From Antennarius striatus (taxonomy: Eukaryota > Chordata > Actinopteri > Lophiiformes > Antennariidae): DNA of 64,000 bases. Below, piece after piece: positions 1 to 11,585 of the stretch. Both the position numbers and the translations under genes were made by a program. Location: the NCBI RefSeq assembly GCF_040054535.1, contig NC_090780.1, positions 4,557,001-4,621,000 of the forward strand, written 5' to 3'. Position 1 is the first letter of the stretch. Each line of letters begins with the position of its first letter. The notes below the pieces were generated by a model that did not search any database, was not told the origin of the DNA, and saw only the letters and a list, made by a program, of their open reading frames with translations.

Positions 1-80
1 CATGTCCTCTTTCACTACATCCATAAACCTCCTCTTTGGTCTTCTTCTAGGCCTCCTGCCTGGCAGTTCAAAACTCAGTT
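1..80 (-). mobile_element. RTE-type LINE, 3' coding fragment (cut by window edge)
   Basis: The reverse complement encodes the end of the same LINE protein found at 20.6-23.7 kb and 41.9-42.5 kb: the ELPGRRPR-like stretch followed by a KRRFMDV-like stretch. The fragment stops at about position 80, and the rest lies to the left of the window. The open frame read on the + strand here is its antisense shadow. Confidence 0.8.
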
Positions 81-2940
81 TATGGGATACCAAAAACAAT
101 AAATTATACCATGTAGATGTTAGAGGTACCTTTAATCTAAAAATACAAATTCTCTGTGGGTGTTTGCTGAGTAGAGTGGGGACATACTCATTCCACATTT
201 TCTCACTTAACCCTCATGTGTGCTGTTTCAGTCTCGGAAAATTGTTGCAGGATACTTTATTGTTGTGTTTTGAAAGGACAGTTGCCTGTTAGCTGTGACA
301 CCGGTGCAGTGACAAGTCTGATGTTAATGTTGTTGATGACGTGGATCTTATTCTGCTTGCAACATCTAAATCACTGTGTGTTTCTGGTAATGATCGTATT
401 ACACTGACTCCATATGTAAATATGCTGTACACACAATCACTTTGGTAAGGGTTATTAAATAAATACATAATATAGTGTTGAGTTGTTGAATGACGCTACA
501 AATAGTTTGGTGTAAGCAGCATGACAGCAGCCCCTGGTGGTTGTGGCTTTTAACATCTTTAAATGATTTACTAAATGAGAACAATTGGTACATGAGTCAC
601 ATAAAGTATTCGATATAAAAGCTTAAATGTGATTATATTCTTACATTCAAGTCTTTTAATGACTATATTAGAACATAAGTACACATCTAAGTTCAGGAAG
701 ATAATGCCTTTAAATGCCCTTTTTAAGACTGCACAATTCTCTACATCAGAAATCAATGATTTTACATGATGACATCCTGCTGATGTCCTTTTGTAAAAGA
801 TGTCATATAATGACAGGACAGGACATTTGGCTTGAAACACAAAAACCCATAAATTGCTCCTCTTAGGTGTGGAGCCAAACACAATCAATTCTGGCCTTGG
901 GCAGAGCAACACAGTCTCCTGTTTATGTAGTCATTAATGTGCATATTTACCTGGAGAAAAAAGGAAAGCTAAAAAAGGTTAATGTTGCCAATTGCTTTGT
1001 GGTTTTCGATTGAGCAAACTTCAGCCTCTGCATATCCTTTGGCTGTGTGTGATGAGTCTTTATTGGGATCATCATTCCTGCTGCCTTACTGAACCTCAGA
1101 TTGTGACCTCAATGTTTGTTCCCATAAAAAGGCAAAGACTACTCTTTTTCTCCACCCTTCTTAAAAAACAACTGGATTCCATCAGCTTTTTTGAGATTCC
1201 ATATTAAGTTGAAGAGTGTCTCCACTAGCTAGTTTGAAACTCTTAACTAATAGTTGTGCAATTAAGACTTAATATTCAGTTATGTTCAGTCAGCACAATT
1301 ATTCTTTTATAAGCGTACCATGATATCATTTGTTTCCATTACACATGTGCATTATTCATTTCCTGCTATTATTCAATATACCGACTATTCTCATTCGTCA
1401 ACTAGCGCATCTTTGTTTGATTCCCAATCATCTTTTAAATTTGATTCTTGCAGCTATTCCCTTACCCATACTGCTGTTCTGCACTCGTCTACTACTCTTC
1501 ACCACTGAGTCGTCCTAGAATTGACTGTTCCATCAGTCATTGGCCACCACCATCGGTGCCATGAATCCATTTTGTTTCGTGGCAGATGAGTCTCGATCAC
1601 AAAATTTCCCTGAAGAGTCAAATTGACAAAGACTTTCTGACAAGACTTAATTATCACATATTATTTGCTGTGATAAACAATTATCTTGGCTTCACTCACT
1701 TGACTCTCCTGATTGTAGCGATGTGTAAATTAGTTGTGAGAAAACAGCTGTAGCCTATGGCCAACAAAAGCAATCATCCAGCTCAACGGTGTACACAGGA
1801 AATCAGTGAAGCATCACTACCTCTGGTGGTGTGGTGTGCAAACCTTACATTAAATTTAGATGGTAGTCACTTATAGAGACAGATGAAACAAATAAACACA
1901 GGAAAAAAGTCGAGACAAATCAAATATAGAAGCCAGGCAAAGATTGGACTGTCTATCATTGTGAAGATCTGGCTCCTATGTCTGGGTACTGAAAGAAGTG
2001 ATCGCCCTCTTCTGGACATGACAGGGACTGCATCTCTGTTGCTGCATGCCAATGGTTCAACAGAGTCTTGCAAAGAGAATGGGTTACCGTAGCAACTGCA
2101 GATAGTAAAAGTGCAACCTCTTGAGTATGACCCCACACAGATTAATTGTGAAATGCCTGCTCTCATTCTCCAGAAAAAAGCGAAAGGCAGAAAGCTTAAG
2201 ATGAAATCGAAGAGCCGTGTCTTAGAAGGTGCAGTTTGCCTTTGCAGCAGGTGTCTTTGATAAAAAGAATCATTTTAAATTTGTCATATTTTTAATACAG
2301 TTGATGCTATTCATTTTATACACTTATGATTCTTCAATTATTGAAAATCCTCTTCAGATGTTTTGGAAGATTTTTGGTAATCACAGAACATGTGTTTGTT
2401 TGCATTGAGTTTGAATTTTCTGCTGCATTTTTGTTAATAAATAAATGAATGAATGGTTTTGGTTTTTTTATCAAGCCATTTTCAAACAGTTATGTTGTTT
2501 TTACTGCTCTTTAACAATATTCATTCTGTGGTCAACAGTAAGTCAAGAGTGTGTATGATTTGAGTCATTAAAACACTTCACTTCCTATATGTAGCCACTT
2601 ATAATTTTACTCCAACAATGCATTATTTTGTAACTATTTTTAAATCAAATTTACATGTTAATGCTGTGTGCAGCTCACATCCACCTAATCACATAATCAC
2701 CTCAGACATACCTAACACATCAGCAACTATAGAAAGAGGTTGTTGGATGCAATAGCAATTAAAGCTAATTCAATTTAATTGAGTCTCTGTATTTGTTGTG
2801 ATTTAAAGTATAATGCAACTCATTAGTAAAACCTTGTCAGGTCAATTTGACATTATTAAACGGCAATCATATTGTCTTGTACTATGTTAATCTCGTATAT
2901 TTCTGAGTTGATGCCTGTAAAACTAATGGTATATTTTTAC
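81..2940. other. Gene-free AT-rich intergenic DNA
   Basis: I see no conserved protein, RNA gene or clear repeat. Open frames are short and scattered on both strands, and none resembles a known family. Confidence 0.5.
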
Positions 2941-2944
2941 CACA

Positions 2945-3045
2945 ATGCGCTCGCGACAAACCTGGGGTATAGACGACATTGCTCACCACCAGCTGGGATG
3001 GGCTCCAGCATAAACCATGCAAAGTGAATAAGCAGATAAAGATCA
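2945..3045 (+). repeat. SINE-like 3' tail fragment
   Basis: The string CTGGGATGGGCTCCAGC followed by a stretch ending in AGTGAATAAGCAGATAAAG resembles the 3' body of the tRNA-derived SINE seen more completely at 11.2 kb and 61.6 kb. No tRNA-like head is present, so this is a truncated copy. Confidence 0.5.
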
Positions 3046-3469
3046 GATGATCGTGGCTGTCATCAAAAAAATGATGGTGGCTGGATGGTATATTCACCTT
3101 TACGATGATAGCAAAGATGACAGATCTTTCCAACAAATACTATATCATACTAGCCATTGACACAAAGTCATTACATCACCACGTTGATTTTGGGTCGTTT
3201 CGAGTTAAGTCATTCTTGATTATGTGTTGGTTTTCAAAGAAAATGCAAAGAAAAGTAAAAATCTAGTTTATTTCATTTCACTCGACTGCACATCTGTCCA
3301 TCATAAATACTGGAATCAACTCGAAAATCATCAAAAGAACATGATGTTTTAATACACGGGGTATGAATTATAACTGCAGTGGAGATGGGACTCTTAGACA
3401 GGCTTTATTGTGCTTTATGAATTTCTTTACACAGGAACTTCGAACAGAGACAGAGCACATGCTCACCAC

Positions 3470-3530
3470 TAACCAGTGACATGCGGTCAGGGGAGGCAGG
3501 TGAGGCACCGCCTCACCTGCCATCGAGAGA
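3470..3530. repeat. Perfect 12-bp hairpin in a probable repeat fragment
   Basis: GGCAGGTGAGGC (3495-3506) and its exact complement GCCTCACCTGCC (3510-3521) are separated by three bases. The surrounding wording (ACCAGTGACATGCGGTCAGG) looks like a dispersed fish repeat, but I cannot name the family. Confidence 0.5.
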
Positions 3531-4794
3531 AAAAAAATGAAAAATGGAAGAAATAAATTAAACAATTATATATATCCAGTGATGCGTATTATAAAGTTAT
3601 TTTCTATTTAACATCACCAATTTTAGGTTATTTTAACTCAAAATTGCTGAATTTTCACAGCCTTTGTTTTATCAGTTTTAACAGTAGAGTGTCCAAGGTA
3701 TGAAGCCTGACAGGCTGAGAAAAGGCAAGAACAAGAAGGGGAGATGAGTGTTGGAGAGGTCTATATGCAGCGGTGCTGCTTGGCGGGGGTTATGGCAGAA
3801 AGGGGAACTACAGTAGTCGGATACGGCGGTGTGCAGTTTTTCGTATCTACGAATGTTTGTAAGTCAAATGTTCATATCTTGAGGACTACCTGTCTATTAA
3901 AAGGCACGACAAGTGTTGTTCACATAAATCTCTCAGGAATGTTTTTGGCAGTGCTTTGAACCAGTTCATGGAATGAAAACCAGAAACTTTATGTTTTTTA
4001 ATGTTCTGGAACAGAATCTGTTATTGAAAAAAATAGTAACTGGTTAACTCATTGGCTGCAGCCATTTTCAGAGCAGGGTTCCCCAGACTCTGCTCTGAAA
4101 CTTTAACACTTTGAAGATTTGAAAATTGAAACTTTGTTTCCATCCTCTGTTCCATAAGTGGATCTGTGCTATTGTACTGTTCACTGTAGGGACACATCTA
4201 CTGTATGTAAATTAATTCCCTTAATTGTGAATTTAAAAGTCCTCAAGCTACCTATCTATTTATATTTAAAAGGAACATTATTAGCCGGTTCAGAAACTTT
4301 TTTTTTTTTGTTCTAAGCGGTTCAAGAATGTCAATTCTTGGATGGAATGTAAAACCGGAAATGCAATAATTCTGTTTCTCTTTGGAAAAAAAAAAATTCT
4401 GGTTCAATGCTCTAAATTTTGGTTTATGAACCATGACAGTAGCTTTGAGATGTGGACAGATCCTGTTAAATACATACAGTATGACTTGACATCTGAATGA
4501 GTAAACCTATTCACTCCATTTGCTTTGTTGTTGATTACTAAGGATTACTTTTTTTTATGATTGACTGTGGGCCAATTGAGAACTCATGAAATTCTGGTGA
4601 AAATTCAGACAGAGGGGTGAAGTTACAGCTTTCCATAATTATGTAACTGAACTGATCCACATAAAACTGGGTAACTTTTCAGCTTTGCAGTTATGTATCC
4701 TACTGAGGGCTATTCAGCTGTTTATATTTTGTTATCGATAAGTATTTGTCAGTCATTTGTAAAGCACTTCATATGACATATTAAAAATGTAATA

Positions 4795-5934
4795 CAGTGC
4801 ATTGCGAAAGTATTGGCCCCCAAAGAACTTTCTGACATTTTGCTACATTTCAGGCTTCAAACTTAAAGATAAAAAATTGAAAATATTTTTCAAGAATCAA
4901 CAACACAATTGTGAAGTGGAACCAAATTTATTCAACATTTTATATTGTGTTTACAAGAAAAACCCTGAAAAGTAGGACGTGTAAAAGTATTGGCCCCCTT
5001 TGAGTTAATACTTTATACAACCTCCTTCTGCTGCGATCACAGCCGCAAGTCTTTTTTGGTATGTCTCTATAAGTTTTGCACATCTTGAGACAAATATTTG
5101 CCCATTCTTCCTTATAGAACAGCTCAAGTTTCTTAAGGTTAGATGGAGATCGTTTGTGAACAGCAATTTTCAGATCTTTCCACAGATGTTCTATTGGATT
5201 GAGGTCTGGACTTTTGCTTGGCCATTCTAACACCTTTATATGGTTAGTTTTAAAACCATTCCATTGTAGATTTTGAATTTATGTTCAGGATTATTGTCCT
5301 TTTGTCCAATCTTCAGGTCTTTTGCAGACTCCAACAGATTTTCTACCAGAATTGCCCTGTTTGGGCTGAAAGTTTAGAAGGACGGCCAGGTCTTGATAGG
5401 TTTGCAGTGGTTTTATGCTCTCTCCATTTTGATATTATTGCTCGCACAGTGCTCCGGGAGACATTTAAATATTGTTGGATTCCATATCCCACAACTTTAT
5501 CTCGGACCTGCCTGGTGTGTTCTTTGGTTTTCATGACACTTTTTGTTCTCCAGAGTTCCTTTCATAGACGTCTGAGACCATAACAGAGCAGGTGCATTTA
5601 AACTGAGACCAAATGACACATACGTGCACTCTGTTTGTCATTGTTAGTCATTTAGGTTAACATTGGATCATTCAGAAGTCAACAGGGAACTTCTGGAGTC
5701 GGTTTGCTGAGCTGAGAGAACAGGGGGCCAATACTTTTGCACATCCTACTTTTCAGTTTTTTATCTGTAAACACAATATAAAATGTTGAATAAATTTGGT
5801 TCCACTTCACGATTGTGTCTCACATGATGTTGATTCCTGAAAAATATTTTCAGTTTGTTATCTTTAAGTTTGAAGCCTGAAATGTATCAAAATGTCAAAA
5901 AGTTCTTGGGGGACCAATACTCCACAAGGCACTG
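4795..5934 (-). mobile_element. Tc1-like transposon, internally deleted, IR/DR type
   Basis: The element is flanked by TA (4793-4794 and 5935-5936) and begins and ends with CAGTGC/GCACTG. Its long inverted repeats cover about 4795-5000 and 5723-5934. Each has an inner repeat of the phrase AGTATTGGCCCC, as in IR/DR Tc1 elements such as Sleeping Beauty. The minus strand carries two transposase pieces. At about 5343-5534 is the N-terminal DNA-binding part, with a GRPSKL hook-like motif. At 4940-5233 is the C-terminal part with [14 protein letters not shown], which holds the last catalytic acidic residue. The first two catalytic aspartates and the sequence around them are missing, so the copy cannot code for active transposase. 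At 1.14 kb it is shorter than the usual roughly 1.6 kb. Confidence 0.9.
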
Positions 5935-5936
5935 TA

Positions 5937-6884
5937 TTGGAAAGCTGCTAAAGGAACTGAATACTGCCTCAAAATGCAGTATTCACATGCTTGCAATTCC
6001 CAGTATTAGCATCATGAAAATGACAAATTAGTCCTGCAGGTCTGCATGCAGGCATACTTTTCCGTGCAATTCACATTCACGACCAACACATGCCCAATAT
6101 CAAGGAGATATTAGGGTGGATGATGACACTGTGAATTGTCCCAAGGTAAAGCTTGTAATGTGGAACCCAAAGACTTTTACAACAGGGATGCACACATGTG
6201 TCAATTTCAATGTTTGCCTTATCACGAACCTCATTTGTACAACATATCAATAACATGTTCAGCTCAGATGTCCAGGAGAGTCTGAATGGGGTCGGGCTGC
6301 CCATATACTACCAGACATCACCAAGTGGCAGACTGCAGTCTGGATCCGGACCGAGTGATGGTTCTGTACAGACCCGTGACCACTCCATGATAAATTCATG
6401 AGAGTGAATTTTCTTGGAGCATTTTTCCTGATGGTCTCGGCCATAGATGGTTGGCGCTGTTACTTGAGTTAATACAGTAATAGCTCCACTCAGTTGTTTG
6501 TCTGCACTGTCAGCGCACCTGGAAGTGTCACAGTTCGCTGCCGCTACCAGTCTGAGCATACCTTTATGGCAGAGCATAGAGGAAGAAGATACAGCGCAGA
6601 GAGCGTCAGGAAAACCGCTGGGAAACAATGAGTGAACTGAGAAATTTATGTTTATTCTTCCGTCAGGCAGTTCAAAACCATTCTGCCTCATATGCTCCAC
6701 ACATGTGTCATTAATTAACAATGGTATAGTGAAGCGCCACAACGAAACAAAGCACAAAGCTTTCATTAAAGTTATCCCCTGAAGTCTAAGCTGAGGGCAA
6801 ATGACCGAGCTGCAAGCCTAGTATGAGAGATCTATCAAGTAGGAACACCTACTTGTCTGCTTGAGAATGACACTGGGCCCGTTT
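5937..6884. other. Intergenic stretch with one unassigned 152-codon open frame
   Basis: The longest frame is on the minus strand at 6308-6766 (starts MKALCFVSLWRF). I do not recognise it. It sits next to the Harbinger-like fragment and may be repeat-derived. No promoter, intron or domain supports it as a gene. Confidence 0.3.
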
Positions 6885-7345
6885 CACAAAGCAGGTTTAG
6901 TGGAAAACCTGGGTATGTTAACCCTGAATTCAGGGAAAACCAGGGTTTTTGGTTTCACAAAGGGAGGTAACTTAACCCAGAGTCAGAGGAGTAACCCCGG
7001 CCTGTTTCATGAAGCGAGGTAAACTGAACCTCTGGATATGTTACTGCAGTAACAGACTCTCTGAAACTAACCTGGTCAGGAGCAGGTTTTATTCCACTAA
7101 CCCAAGGTTTCCTCTGGCCCCCTTTCGCCACCCCTCTAGCGGCTTTATTTCCTGGTTGTGAGGGATGGAGAGTTTGACCGACGGTCCGTTTTTTAAATTA
7201 CTCAGTATTTTAGAGGAAAACATTGCGTGTCCGTTTGACGTTGAGTTTCAGCATTAATTCAGAGAATTAAATATTTTTGTATCGCGTTCAGATGTCCCGT
7301 CATATCCAGATAGTTATCTTTATGATCGGTACCTGTCCACGTCCC
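6885..7345 (+). mobile_element. PIF/Harbinger-like transposon, 5' part with transposase N-terminus
   Basis: The first 250 bases repeat the phrase GTTTCACAAAGCAGGT three times in variant form (near 6893, 6953 and 7004), a style typical of fish Harbinger ends. An ATG at 7165 then opens a frame reading MESLTDGPFFKLLSILEENI and later DVPSYPDSYLYDRY. The last string resembles the DFP-x-YLYERY region near the N-terminus of Harbinger/HARBI1 transposases. The frame has a TAA at codon 31 and runs straight into the (CA)n tract at 7359, so the copy is broken. The family assignment rests on recognition of these strings. Confidence 0.55.
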
Positions 7346-7356
7346 AGTCCATCACT

Positions 7357-7477
<121 letters not shown>

Positions 7478-7537
7478 GATCTAATCCATACCCACATCTG
7501 CAGCAGCGCTGCACGTAGCGCTCCATTCAGGTTTTAG

Positions 7538-7936
7538 TACATCCTGCTTCAAAGCAGTGATGTATTGTAATTGTCAGTGCTCATCCGTCCGTTCGTTTGT
7601 CCACCAAATATTTTCGCACCCGTTGCACATAGACGGATGAAACAAAAAGCACATTACTTGGGCGGCAAAGGGGATGAAAATGAGATGATGACCTTGACCT
7701 TGAGAAAACTAGTTCAAGGTCAAATTTAAACTTTGGTACACTCAGAAACCAGTTTAGATAGAAGACGAGGGAGAAGGCCAGTGTGAGTAAGACCCTAGAT
7801 CAAAGCTAGTGCTTTGATCTATGAAAGTAGGTCAGAGCACTGGCTTTGATCTTTGACCTAAGCAAGTAAGTCAGGGTAATATTTTGAATTCAGGGGTGTC
7901 GCGGGATGTTGCAGTCTGTGACTGCCTTGGCTCTAG
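7538..7936 (+). repeat. Helitron-like non-autonomous repeat, full-length copy A
   Basis: The copy opens with an imperfect hairpin (TACATC...GATGTA enclosing CTGCTT...AAGCAG). It contains the family phrase TTGTCAGTG, a block rich in TGACCTTGACC, and AAAGTAGGTCAG. It closes with the stem GCAGTC (7911-7916)/GACTGC (7920-7925), then 11 bases ending CTAG (7933-7936), followed by T. Other copies lie at 8.1, 10.1, 35.7, 37.6 and 41.3-41.9 kb. No protein is encoded. The Helitron reading is an inference from the 3' end only; the 5' end does not start with the canonical TC. Confidence 0.6.
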
Positions 7937-8089
7937 TTTTTTATTTGCAAATGGAAGTTTTTCTATGCAATGTGGGAGACGCTCAGTGCACCTCGCCTTG
8001 AAACTTTTACCCAGTTTTTCTATTTCCCTGGAGAAGAAAGCACCAGCTTTGATCTTTGATCTAAGATATTTTCTGTCCTGAGATATTTT

Positions 8090-8335
8090 TGCACATATCT
8101 TAGAAACCGCATAAGATAGAAAGACAAAACAAAAATCGTTATTTTCAGAGAGGTAAGGGGATGAAAATTGGACCTTGAAAAACTAGGTCAAGGCCACATT
8201 TTCACTTTTATACCTTTTTAGGTACACATCTCTAACCCCTCATGACAAATACAATGCACCCGTTCCATGTTGGATCACCTACGAAAGTAGGTCAGGGTAA
8301 AACTTTTAATTCAGGGGTGTCACAGGAATTTAATA
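8090..8335 (+). repeat. Helitron-like repeat, diverged partial copy
   Basis: It shares the GGGATGAAAATT, AGGTCAAGG, GGATCACCTACGAAAGTAGG and TTCAGGGGTGTC phrases of the family. It lacks the 5' end and the terminal hairpin plus CTAG. It directly precedes the LINE fragment. Confidence 0.6.
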
Positions 8336-8539
8336 TCTGAGAATGTATGACAGCTAAATTTAGATGATACAGGTTAACTGCTTGGCATTTTTTGCCTGTC
8401 GCACCTCCTGCAGTGCACTTTGAGATCAGCTGCAGGGTCGTCAGCTGGTGCCACCGTTCACTGATGTTTCGCCCCCTAGCCAGGACACCTCCCGGTGGGG
8501 GGGCAGTGGCTTTGTGGGGACGTCTCCCCATGCCACTCC

Positions 8540-9900
8540 CTGCAACTGATCTCACTGGGGTGTTGAGCCCCAACTGCTGTCCCTCCTTCGTAGCCACATC
8601 CAGAAACTTGCTTTTTCTGCCTCCTCTGCCAGCTCCTTGATGGCCCTCTTCAGGCTGCGACCAGCCATTCCTGCAGCACGGAGGAGTTGAATTGCAGAAC
8701 CCCCCACAAAGCCCTCCACCGTGTGAATAGTCGCGGACCAGCTCCTCCTCTGCACTCCTCCGCCAGGTCGCTGTACTTCTACCGCTTGAACTCGTGCACT
8801 CGTGGTATCCCCTCTTCCCAGGGCACAGTCAGTTCAATGATTAGGAGTTTCTTTGCAGCTGTGGACCACATCACAATGTCCGGCCTAAGAGTTGTCCGTG
8901 TGATCTCTGTTGGACAGACTAGCTGCTTGTCCAGGTCGACGCGCATTTCCCATCTCTTTCAAGGGGTAAGCAGACATTCTGATCTTCCCCACACTTTCTG
9001 ACCTGCCTCTCCTGGTTTGATGAAGGCGATGTTTTGCCGATGGGACTCAGAGGAGTTGTTTGCCCTGACTCTGCATCTTTCCAACTGCTCTGCCAGCTTC
9101 CTCAGCACCTGATTGTGCCGCCACCGGAAGTGGCCCTGTATCAGTGCGATGTTGCACCCTGATAGGATGTGTTGGAGACCTGCATTGTCCTTGCTGCACA
9201 GGTAGCACTTGCCCTCACTTCCAAAGCACCAAACGAGGTTTTGGGGGCATGGGAGGTTGTCATAGCCTGCCCTCACAAGGAAGCTGAGTCGTGATTGTGG
9301 AGTTTGCCAGATGTCATCCCACTTTATGACTCTGTTGATAGTATCCTCCCAGCGAGTCCATGCTCCTTGCTTACCCTGGGACATGGCCTTGATGAGGTAG
9401 CTGACCTTCTACCCTTGTGAGACCTCATCCACTACCATGGTCTTCCTCTGTTCCCCTGTGGCTTTGGACCAGAACTGGACAGATTGCCTCCAGCCCAACC
9501 CTGCTCAGCCGACTTGGACTCTCCCCAGGACCTCCTTGTGTTGTAGCATAGAGATGGCTTGCTCCACTTCCTCCTGGGCTTTCCATTGCCACCCAGTACG
9601 GACAGCCACCGCTGCGTCCTTCACCGCTTCGTCTCTGGATTCCCTCAGTTCAAGGACCAGGTGGGTTTTCTCCTGCTTGTATCCTAGGCTGATCGACTTC
9701 AGAGGAAGCTGCAGGATGTTCTGTCCAAACAGGCCTGTGTCCGAGAAGCAGCAGGGAAGACCAAACCACTTCCTGATGTACTTATTGGCAATGCCACCCA
9801 TCTTGCTGACTAGGGAAGATGGAATTTCCCCTACTTTCAGTGGCCACATCACACGTTGGAAGAGTGTGAATTGGTAACACCACACCTTCAGTTTCCCTGG
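8540..9900 (-). pseudogene. RLE-type LINE (R2/NeSL/HERO group), decayed 3' half of pol
   Basis: Read on the minus strand, three frames follow each other. At 9505-9885 is the end of a reverse-transcriptase region (WPLKVGEIPSSLV...NKYIRKWFGLP). At 8959-9384 is a segment with GAWTRWEDTINR and SRLSFLVRAGYDNLPCPQNL, then a zinc-binding motif C-x2-C-x8-H-x4-C at 9154-9207. After a frame change come RPDIVMWS (8878-8886 and on) and IELTVPWEE (about 8812-8838). These are the marks of the restriction-like endonuclease domain that follows the CCHC finger in R2-type LINEs. At 8552-8755 is a C-terminal tail (EEAEKASFWMWLRRRDSSW). Frameshifts and stops (for example after the FKR near 8788) show it is dead. 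The exact clade is uncertain. Confidence 0.8.
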
Positions 9901-10104
9901 GAGTTAGCTATTGTCAATCTTTGCAAGGCCCTCTCTCAGCTGTTTTTGAACTGCTCGCCCCACCTGCTTATCCGAGAGTTCTGGTGTGTACTCCCTCCCG
10001 AGGCTTCAGATGGGCTGCTCTGCCAGGAGTGGTATGTTCTCTCCTCCCACCATGAACACCGTCCTGTCATCCCTCACCCCTTTTCTGATCAAAAGACTCC
10101 TGGA

Positions 10105-10251
10105 TTTTGCAGGACAAATAGAACGCACTAGTTACATATTGGATCATGGGTTCTTTATTAAATGACCCTGAACTATGAAAGTAGGTCAGGGTAAAATTTT
10201 GAATTCAGGGTAGCCGTGGGATATTGTAGTCTCTGACTGCCTTGGTTCTAG
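10105..10251 (+). repeat. Helitron-like repeat, 3' terminal copy
   Basis: It includes GGACAAATAGAACGCACT, AAAGTAGGTCAGGGT and the 3' end: stem GTAGTC/GACTGC (one mismatch) followed by CTTGGTTCTAG ending at 10251, then T. It matches the 3' ends at 7936, 35991 and 37555. It lies just beyond the LINE fragment, so the LINE is bracketed by partial copies. Confidence 0.65.
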
Positions 10252-11227
10252 TTTTAAATTGTGAGGTTTGTGTGTTTTTCAATCTTACATAAAAGCCTTG
10301 AATTTATTTTTCTGGGTCTACTTTTATTTATGGTAAAAGAGCTATTGTGCACTCAGTTAAACATATTCTGCATTGAAAACTGACAACAAAGGTGCAGCAT
10401 TTCCCTCTCTGGCTCACAATAGGAAATTCTAATGAAGATTGACAACTTAGTTCCCAGAAAGAGCTGGTGATGGTCACACACACGCAATGAAATATATTAA
10501 AAAAAAGATTTTGCTGCAAGACTAAAGCAAGCATTGATCTCATAAAAAGTTGACCCCCTTTTATGGTGTTAAACCATGAGAATACATGCAGACAAAAAAA
10601 AAGAAAACTGACAATAAATATTGTTGAAACCATGAAAATGTGGACAGTTTGGGATAAATAAAGTATATCTATCTATCTACATAGGGGCCGGCTATAAGAC
10701 ACCAACACCGACCTTTTACTAAGAGGAAATTTTAGTAACTGGATCTCTGGGAGTTTTAATTGAATACCCTGTGCTCTACACTGTATATCATGGGCACAAG
10801 GGTTCAGTTTAAATAAGAACATTATTAACCTACTGTTGTTTTCATTGTTATATCAGGATACATGTTTGCCTTTGCAATTTTCAATATTTCCGAGAACCTC
10901 ATACTTTATTCGTCACCCTTCTTCTGTCATTTTATAGAGTGCATTTGTGCTTTCCCCATTAAATTGAAATGAAGAGTTTTGTCTCAGGTGCTGGTCAAGG
11001 ATGTTAGGTAGAGTTACTCACTCACCTCCAAGCAGGGAGGAGATGCTTTTCTGACCATGCTCTTTTGACATTAGACAACCTTCTGGGTGTCAATGGTCAT
11101 TTTAGAGATCAGTCACTGATAGATTGGTGAGCCCAGCTGCCCCATTGTGTTGTCTTGAAAGGACCAGAATAAATGTGAAAATGTGTTCATTCATGATTGA
11201 CATGTGTTCATGATGATTTTCATTATG
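10252..11227. other. Intergenic, with a short LINE/SINE 3' tail at 10640-10680
   Basis: The string TTTGGGATAAATAAAGTATATC followed by (TATC)n at 10647-10680 is a + strand copy of the tail that recurs at 18.7, 24.2, 25.1 and 34.3 kb. Nothing else is recognisable. Confidence 0.5.
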
Positions 11228-11239
11228 GTTTCATAGATA

Positions 11240-11585
11240 CAACCATGATGGCACAGTGCGTAGCTCTGTCAACGAAGAGCAATGGGTTCGAGTCCCGCTC
11301 TGTGCAGTTTGCATGCTCTCCCCCTGTGTGCGTGGGTTCTCTACGGGTTACCTGGCTTCCTTTAATTAGGACTTAACCTGGAGTTAATTGGCCAGTCTCA
11401 AATTGCCCGTAGGTGTGAGTGTGCGTGTTTGTCTGTGTATACTGTATATGTGACACCACGGTGCACTGACAACACGCCCAGAACGTCCCATACCTCACTG
11501 TCCCAGTGGGCTGGGGTAGGCTCCAACACCCCGTGACCCGCGACAGCAGATGAAGCAGGTACAGTATTTGACAATGAATGAATGA
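11240..11585 (+). mobile_element. tRNA-derived SINE
   Basis: The head has RNA polymerase III promoter boxes: an A-box-like TGGCACAGTGCG (11249-11260) and a B box GGTTCGAGTCC (11285-11295). The body contains GTTTGCATGCTCTCCCC, GTGGGTTCTCTACGGG, TTAATTGGCCAGTCTC and GGGGTAGGCTCCAACACCC. It ends in an (AATG)n-like tail near 11575-11585. A minus-strand relative lies at 61.6 kb. Non-coding. Confidence 0.85.
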
